A stretch of 44,320 bases of DNA, taken from assembly GCA_900290255.1 (NCBI GenBank), contig OMOD01000020.1, positions 1 through 44,320 on the forward strand, given 5' to 3'. Shown one piece after another: positions 39,666 to 44,320 of this stretch (within the stretch, counting starts at the first letter, position 1; the number at the start of each line of letters is the position of its first letter). A model generated the notes under the pieces. It searched no databases, was not told the DNA's origin, and saw only the letters and a program-made list of their open reading frames with translations. The DNA comes from Candidatus Sulfotelmatobacter kueseliae. GTDB taxonomy: Bacteria > Acidobacteriota > Terriglobia > Terriglobales > Acidobacteriaceae. A program made the position numbers and the translations under genes.

Positions 39666-41711
39666 TCAGTCTCCCGTGGCCACCGGTTCAGCCGTCTCCA
39701 CCAGTTTTGTCGCCCGCACGGTCACCGGGGCAGGCGCGTTCGGTATCAGTCCCAAACCCGTGCCCAGAACCATGATCCAGGCCCCGATCCAGATCCAAAT
39801 GACCATGGGGTTCACGTGCGCCTTGATGATGGGTTGTCCTTTATCGCTCTGGCCTTCGTAGACCAAATAAAGGTCCTCTTTGAAGGTGGAACGGATGTCG
39901 GGCTTGGTCGATGGCTGCTGGCTCGCCTTGTAAAGGATGCGCACCGGGGTCATGGTATCGATCTTTTGCCCGTGCTGGTAGACGTCGAAGATGGCCCACT
40001 CGCTGAACTGGTTGGGATTGTCGTCCTGGGTGAAGGAGCGGCAAACCAGTTCATAGTTGCCAATGCTCATCTTGTCGCCGTAGCCCATTTCCATTTCTTT
40101 GTCCTGGTTGAGAACAGAGCCGGAGAACCCGATCATGACCAGGGCAACGCCGAAGTGAACGATGTATCCGCCATAGCGGCGCGTGTTGCGGTGCGTCAAC
40201 TGCACCATCGAAGCGAACATGCCCTGACCGGTTTTCTCGGAGATGACCCGGCCGCCGCGGTAAAACTCTGACGCCACGGTGAACGTAACCAGCGCGGATA
40301 GAAAGACGCTCATCAATGAGTAGAAGTAGCTGATGTCAGCCCAGGGGCGGAGGCCGAAGATCGAGCCCCAGGACCGAGGCGTAAACATTACGAACAGAGC
40401 GAGCACCAGGGCAGCGATCGTCGGCCACAGGAAGTTGCGCTTCAGGCTTTCGAACGAGGTCTTGCGCCAGGCCAGCAGCGGGCCGACCGCGGTCAGGAGC
40501 AGAAGCAGCAGCGCAACCGGGATCGCCACGCGGTTGTAGAACGGCGCACCGACGGTGACTTTGTTGCCCTGCACCAGCTCAGAAATTTTCGGAAACCAGG
40601 TTCCCCACAGCACATCGAGCGTGAGCAGAAGAAAAAGCAGGTTGTTGAACAGGAAGCTCGATTCCCGCGAAACCAGCGACTCGAGACGGTGCTCACTGCG
40701 CAGGTGCTGCTTGTTCTTGACGAAGAAGAAAACGAACACCGCGAAGGTGATGGCGAGGAACCATGCAAACCAGGTTCCGATCGACGACTGCGCGAAGGCG
40801 TGCACGGAACTGATGATGCCGCTGCGCGTGAGGAATGTTCCGAGAATGGCCAGCCAGAATGTGGCGAAAACCAGCCACATGTTCCAGACCTTCAACATGC
40901 CGCGCTTTTCCTGCATCATGACCGAATGCAGGAAGGCAGTGCCGACCAGCCAGGGCATGAGCGAGGCGTTTTCGACCGGATCCCATCCCCAGTATCCGCC
41001 CCAGCCCAATACGGCATAGGCCCAGTGCGCGCCGAGAAAGATGCCGCAGGTCAAGAATCCCCAGGTGACCATGGTCCAGCGGCGCGTGATGTGGATCCAT
41101 TTCTCGCCGGGATACTTCATGATCAGCGCGCCCAGCGCGAAAGCGAAAGGAATGGTGAATCCGACATAGCCCAGATAAAGCATCGGCGGGTGGATGACCA
41201 TCTCGGGGTATTGCAGGAGCGGGTTGAGGCCGCTGCCGTCCGGGCGCAGCGGACCTTCGATGAGGCCGAACGGCTTAGCCGCGAAGCATACCAGGGCCAG
41301 GAAGAAGATCTGCACTGTGGCCAGAATCACCGAGGCGTAGGCGAAAAGCCGGGGATCGGTCTTGTAACGCAGGCGCAGGACGAAGCCGTATCCGGCCAAC
41401 AGCAGCGACCAGAACAGCAGCGAACCCTCCTGCCCGGACCACAGCGTGGCGAACTTGTAAGGAGCAGGCAGGTCGCGGTTGCTGTGGTGGAAAATGTAGG
41501 CGATGGTGAAATCGTTGCGGAATGCAGCGGTAACCAGAGCCACGGCAGCCAGCAGCACTGCCCCGAAAACTACGACGCCAGCGCGGCGCGCCGTCTCGCC
41601 GACACGTTCGGAACCCTCGCCTGGAAAGGCGAGCGCGAGCAATCCGAACAGAAACGAGTAAGCGCTCAACGCCAGGGCGAGGAGCAGGGCATAGCTACCA
41701 ATCAGCGCCAT
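39666..41711 (-). CDS. ccmF: Cytochrome c heme lyase subunit CcmF
   Basis: 681 residues from the ATG at 41711; a TTG at 41726 would add five. About 14-15 membrane spans. The heme-handling WWD signature WGGYWGWDPVENASLMPW lies at about residues 238-255, with periplasmic histidines in YPEMVIHPPMLYLGYVGF and AILGTFLTRSGIISSVHAF. Belongs to the CcmF/NrfE family that ligates heme to apocytochrome c in system I. First gene of the coupled set ccmF-ccmH-CcmI-like-487-residue protein. ccmA-E are not in the window. Supplies c-type cytochromes for the respiratory chain. Confidence 0.95.
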   Translation of the reverse strand: MALIGSYALLLALALSAYSFLFGLLALAFPGEGSERVGETARRAGVVVFGAVLLAAVALVTAAFRNDFTIAYIFHHSNRDLPAPYKFATLWSGQEGSLLFWSLLLAGYGFVLRLRYKTDPRLFAYASVILATVQIFFLALVCFAAKPFGLIEGPLRPDGSGLNPLLQYPEMVIHPPMLYLGYVGFTIPFAFALGALIMKYPGEKWIHITRRWTMVTWGFLTCGIFLGAHWAYAVLGWGGYWGWDPVENASLMPWLVGTAFLHSVMMQEKRGMLKVWNMWLVFATFWLAILGTFLTRSGIISSVHAFAQSSIGTWFAWFLAITFAVFVFFFVKNKQHLRSEHRLESLVSRESSFLFNNLLFLLLTLDVLWGTWFPKISELVQGNKVTVGAPFYNRVAIPVALLLLLLTAVGPLLAWRKTSFESLKRNFLWPTIAALVLALFVMFTPRSWGSIFGLRPWADISYFYSLMSVFLSALVTFTVASEFYRGGRVISEKTGQGMFASMVQLTHRNTRRYGGYIVHFGVALVMIGFSGSVLNQDKEMEMGYGDKMSIGNYELVCRSFTQDDNPNQFSEWAIFDVYQHGQKIDTMTPVRILYKASQQPSTKPDIRSTFKEDLYLVYEGQSDKGQPIIKAHVNPMVIWIWIGAWIMVLGTGLGLIPNAPAPVTVRATKLVETAEPVATGD

Positions 41712-41886
41712 TGTAGGGAACCCCAAGTCATTTTTTCAGAAACCGACGGCACAGGCAACCCGAGCAGGGCAGAATGAAGAGTGCAGTGCCATAGGCCGCG
41801 GGAAAAAGATGTTCGGGCCCGAAGGCTAGCCAGCAGGAATCGCGCTGGCAGGCGGGTGGAAAGCAAACCAGGTGCAGGCTTCGTTT

Positions 41887-41933
41887 GGGCATACGGCGGC
41901 CGGGGCTCGTGGGCATACGGCGGCCGGGGCTCG
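41887..41933. repeat. Tandem duplication of a 24-base GC-rich unit
   Basis: Two adjacent copies of GGGCATACGGCGGCCGGGGC plus CTCG(T) (41887-41910 and 41911-41933), followed by GCCGCCTCG, which can pair back with the CGGCGGC core. It lies in the 250-base gap between ccmF and the DUF2934 gene; nothing else was recognised in that gap. Confidence 0.75.
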
Positions 41934-41961
41934 GCCGCCTCGCAGTTCTCGACTTGGGGTC

Positions 41962-42294
41962 CTATGCCCGTTGCTGGTCGTAGCGTCCGAGGACTTCGCG
42001 CTCGGCGGCCAGCCAATCTTCTGTCTCGTGGCCCGGCTCAAATCCGCGGCGCTCCGAGCGCAGGTAGGCCAGGCAGCGAATTTCGTCGTCTAGGTTGATG
42101 GGAACCAGATTGGCGCGGGATTCGGCCCGGACAATCTCTGGCTTCCTTGTCCGTTTTCCGTTCTTGGGTTGCACGACTTCAGTGACAGAGCTTGCTGCCG
42201 CCACGCCTTCCACTGGGTTGGGAAAGGTGGACTCGTTGCTGGGGGAGAGTGACTGATCAATATCCGCGTTCTTAGGTGATTTCCGTCTTGCCAT
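41962..42294 (-). CDS. DUF2934-domain protein
   Basis: 110 residues from the ATG at 42294 (MARRKSPKNADID). A low-complexity, charged N-terminus of about 65 residues precedes a short DUF2934 segment: DDEIRCLAYLRSERRGFEPG followed by HETEDWLAAEREVL, with the family's paired aromatic/glycine and DWxxAE features. DUF2934 is a small domain of unknown function common in Acidobacteriota and some Proteobacteria. The 273 bases upstream, to the tRNA, hold no gene; they include CTATAGAA near 42433 and a TATACT at 42544-42549. Confidence 0.75.
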   Translation of the reverse strand: MARRKSPKNADIDQSLSPSNESTFPNPVEGVAAASSVTEVVQPKNGKRTRKPEIVRAESRANLVPINLDDEIRCLAYLRSERRGFEPGHETEDWLAAEREVLGRYDQQRA

Positions 42295-42567
42295 GGTCGG
42301 GTACTCCTTCGGTCCTCCTGAGTCAGGAATGCCTACAAACGTTGATGAATGAACCACATGCAGGTCGCGAAGCGATTCCTGGGTGCGTCCAATTTCCGGT
42401 TCATAGGATGTATGTGCTTAAGATGTTTCCACTATAGAACGTTTAGGCCTGTGGAAGGGAACAAGTTGCAGTTATAAAACTGATACGCTGCCGCGGATTT
42501 TCAAAACGGGACCAAGACGGCGAGAGGGCCGCAGAGGTTTTGTTATACTCTGAAAGTTACTTCCCAT

Positions 42568-42637
42568 GGCGCTATCGTCTAGGGGACGGAAGATTCTCAA
42601 TCTTCAAACCCGGGTTCGATTCCCGGTAGCGCTACCA
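42568..42637 (+). tRNA. tRNA-Glu-like (anticodon CTC) with very short D loop
   Basis: 70 bases including CCA. Acceptor GGCGCTA/TAGCGCT (first pair G-U), anticodon arm GAAGA-TTCTCAA-TCTTC giving anticodon CTC, T arm CCGGG-TTCGATT-CCCGG. The D arm is only GTC-TAGGG-GAC, a 5-base loop instead of the usual 8-10 of tRNA-Glu. TATACT at 42544-42549 could be its -10 box. A tyrosine recombinase gene starts 109 bases downstream, so the 3' half may serve as an attachment site. Confidence 0.85.
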
Positions 42638-42686
42638 AACCTTCCTAAACTGCTGAATCCAGCAGGGTTCTAGCCTGCCGAATTGC

Positions 42687-42710
42687 TTGTCCCAAAATTT
42701 GTCCCAAAAA
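42687..42710. repeat. Tandem 12-base repeat TTGTCCCAAAAW
   Basis: TTGTCCCAAAAT and TTGTCCCAAAAA stand head to tail between the tRNA and the recombinase gene. Their position suits arm-type binding sites of the integrase, but this is inference. Confidence 0.5.
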
Positions 42711-42745
42711 TCGAGGCTGTGCCCGGAAAGTGAGTATTACAGGGT

Positions 42746-44101
42746 ATGGCAAACACCACGGTAAGCATCAGGGAACGGTTCAAGACCGAGCATAAGCGAT
42801 GGCGGTGGTCTGGGAAGATCCCGATCCCCAAAGGGAAGTTAAGCCCCGCTGAAGCGGAACGAAAGGGCATCTTCTACTTGGTCTGGACGGAGAATGGTGG
42901 CAAGCACGAACAGCCCATCGAGGAGAGGCGCTTCGAGGCGGCGGTCAAAGCCGCCAAAACAAAAGAGCGGTATCTGGAGGACATCGCGGATGGTTTCAAT
43001 CGTCCCGACCCGCTGAAACCCGCTGAGCGTAAGACCATTGCGGACGCAATTGAACGTCGTGTTTACAGCATCGAAATTTCCCGTTCCGCAGACACCTTGA
43101 AGGCTCACAGGCAAGCTCTTCGCCAGTTCGAGGGATGGAGCAAGCGACCCTACCCAGAGCGAAAGTTCGTGGATGAGATTGACCATGATCAGATCATGGA
43201 ATTTCGAAATTGGGCTGTCAGGTACGGCAATGAGAAAAAGAATTCCAAGAAGAAGGGCAATGACTTGCTCACCGCGAACTGGAAAGCGATGCGCGTTAAC
43301 CAATTCGTGAAGATCACGCTGGGTCTTCCTCAGGGCACGGGACCGATCAAGAAATCGGACTTGGGAAAGATGAAACCGAGCGGTCCTGTGAAAATCTACT
43401 CGAAAGCGCAACTCGAAGCACTGTTCAAAGCCTGCAAGCCTCATGAGGATTTGTGCTATCGAGCGCTGTATGAACCAGCATTCCGTAAAGAAGAGTTGAT
43501 GTACCTCGAAAAGGAGGACGTGCTGGTGGATCGGCAGATGCTCCGCGTGCAATCGAAGACCCGCTACGATGAGGGAGGGAATGTACTCTACGAGTACAAA
43601 GCGAAAGCAGACTCTGAACGCGAAGTGCCCATCAGTAAGGAATTGATGCAGCGAATTGTCAATCACATGAACGATCCGGCACGACCGGACTCCAGACTGG
43701 TGTTCTGCACTTCCACCGGACGCCCGGACACCCATTTTTGGGACAAACTTCAGGCGATTGCGAAGCGAGCCGGAATGGGAGGTTTCGACCTAAAAACTTT
43801 TCGAGCTACAAGAGCAACTGATTGGCTCCGTCCAAAATGGCTGGGCGGATTCGGCTATGACATCCAAACTGTCCGCGACCTTCTGGGGCACGATGAGGAT
43901 TCGGAAAGCATTTGGTCTTATCTCCGCGCCGTGGAAAAGGAAGTCCTTGTTGCGGAGATGAACAAGGCAGAAGAGAACAGCTTGTCAGCGGAGCGACGAG
44001 ACGGAACGCTCAACGGCCCCGTCGTAGTTTCTGAAGACGGTGCAATCGCCGTGACAGGCGTTCCAGTAGCGCAAAGTTGGGTCTCCAATCCATTTCGATG
44101 A
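42746..44101 (+). CDS. Tyrosine recombinase (phage/ICE-type integrase)
   Basis: 451 residues. An N-terminal arm/core-binding part (to about 215; SADTLKAHRQALRQFEGW resembles a SAM-like core-binding domain) precedes the catalytic domain: R247 (YEPAFRKEELMYL), a candidate Lys in YEYKAKADSEREVPI, R353 in the HxxR position, H382 (LLGHDEDSESIW) and nucleophile Y392. The first His of HxxR is K350 (KTFR), a tolerated variant in some families. Codon use is more A/K-rich than its neighbours. Location 109 bases after a tRNA gene is typical for an integrase of an element inserted at that tRNA. Cargo would lie to the right, outside the window. Confidence 0.88.
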   Translation: MANTTVSIRERFKTEHKRWRWSGKIPIPKGKLSPAEAERKGIFYLVWTENGGKHEQPIEERRFEAAVKAAKTKERYLEDIADGFNRPDPLKPAERKTIADAIERRVYSIEISRSADTLKAHRQALRQFEGWSKRPYPERKFVDEIDHDQIMEFRNWAVRYGNEKKNSKKKGNDLLTANWKAMRVNQFVKITLGLPQGTGPIKKSDLGKMKPSGPVKIYSKAQLEALFKACKPHEDLCYRALYEPAFRKEELMYLEKEDVLVDRQMLRVQSKTRYDEGGNVLYEYKAKADSEREVPISKELMQRIVNHMNDPARPDSRLVFCTSTGRPDTHFWDKLQAIAKRAGMGGFDLKTFRATRATDWLRPKWLGGFGYDIQTVRDLLGHDEDSESIWSYLRAVEKEVLVAEMNKAEENSLSAERRDGTLNGPVVVSEDGAIAVTGVPVAQSWVSNPFR

Positions 44102-44122
44102 AAGCAAAGTCCCAGTTCAGGC

Positions 44123-44320
44123 GTAAGCGTCTGACCAACACACCTGTTCGACACGCGGGGTCTGTGTTGAAGTGTCCGGATGACCGCAAGAACAGAGTTG
44201 CCAGCGCCAAAACGCCGTACGCGAGCTGAAGTTCAGGAGTTGGTGGCGGAATTCATTAGCAGCGGTATGCGGCGGAGCGAGTTTTGCCAGAGTCGAGGTT
44301 TGAGCTTCAGCACACTGGAT
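44123..44320 (+). mobile_element. IS66-family element, left end (truncated by window)
   Basis: GTAAGCG at 44123-44129, 21 bases after the integrase stop, matches the usual GTAAGCG-type inverted end of IS66 elements. It is followed by the start of a TnpA-like gene. The right end is outside the window, so the second inverted repeat and target duplication cannot be seen. Confidence 0.6.
44180..44320 (+). CDS. IS66 accessory protein TnpA (3' truncated)
   Basis: 47 codons from the ATG at 44180 are visible, continuing past the window. RRTRAEVQELVAEFISSGM and RRSEFCQSRGLSFSTLD match the helix-turn-helix N-terminus of the IS66 Orf1/TnpA protein, with the usual SGxxxxxFCxxxGLSxSTL pattern. TnpA supports transposition together with TnpB and the TnpC transposase expected downstream. 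Confidence 0.75.
   Translation, partial: MTARTELPAPKRRTRAEVQELVAEFISSGMRRSEFCQSRGLSFSTLD

Overview
The window looks like part of an Acidobacteriota (Terriglobia-type) chromosome. This is inferred from gene families and was not tested by a search: an Oar-like TonB-dependent receptor with a carboxypeptidase-regulatory N-terminus, a giant secreted beta-propeller/Ig-repeat protein with a poly-glycine C-terminus, DUF2934 and DUF3467 proteins, and many GC-rich palindromic repeats between and inside genes. Base composition is high GC and even, except near the right end, where an integrase beside a tRNA and an IS66-type end mark the edge of a mobile region.

Layout, left to right. 1-9200: the end of a GH57 glycosidase, a secreted glycine-zipper protein, enolase, a DinB-like protein, cofactor-independent phosphoglycerate mutase, a GAF protein, a DUF3467 protein, a GT-C membrane glycosyltransferase and a TonB C-terminal-domain protein. 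9250-12085 (minus): molybdate importer modA-modB-modC. 12257-20148 (plus): an 1839-residue propeller/Ig protein, L-2-hydroxyglutarate oxidase and a secreted GH16 glucanase. 20166-25212 (minus): tRNA-Leu(TAG), a secreted alpha/beta hydrolase and an 1191-residue TonB-dependent receptor. 25490-31998 (plus): a probable operon of a FadR-type GntR regulator, a beta-hydroxyacid dehydrogenase, 2-oxoacid/acetoin dehydrogenase E1 alpha and beta, an atypical M24 peptidase-fold protein and an E2 acyltransferase; no E3 is present. 32263-36348 (plus): a membrane-bound group 1 [NiFe]-hydrogenase operon (small subunit, large subunit, cytochrome b, maturation endopeptidase). 36407-41711 (minus): HtpX protease, then a translationally coupled cytochrome c maturation set (ccmF, ccmH, a CcmI-like N-terminal protein and a secreted or membrane protein that shares the CcmI-like motif). 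41962-44320: a DUF2934 protein, an unusually short tRNA-Glu(CTC), a tyrosine recombinase, and the left end of an IS66-family element.

How they fit together: the gene set suits an aerobic soil heterotroph that degrades polysaccharides (GH57, GH16, TonB receptor), can oxidise H2 into a quinone/cytochrome chain (hydrogenase plus Ccm), and handles 2-oxo or hydroxy acids (E1/E2 cluster, lhgO).

The most notable signals are: (1) a two-hairpin palindromic element present five times, with four copies in coding sequence in an orientation that gives the same peptide (RVGTxALxxPVERSST-like), sometimes lodged between a start codon and a signal peptide; (2) a hydrogenase small subunit whose proximal-cluster CxxC is CxxN; (3) an M24-fold protein with a metal-ligand Asp replaced by Cys; (4) a giant surface protein whose last Ig-like domain is split by a membrane/Cys/poly-Gly insert; and (5) several classes of intergenic word repeats and MITE-like elements. 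No CRISPR array, rRNA operon or recognised defence system was seen.
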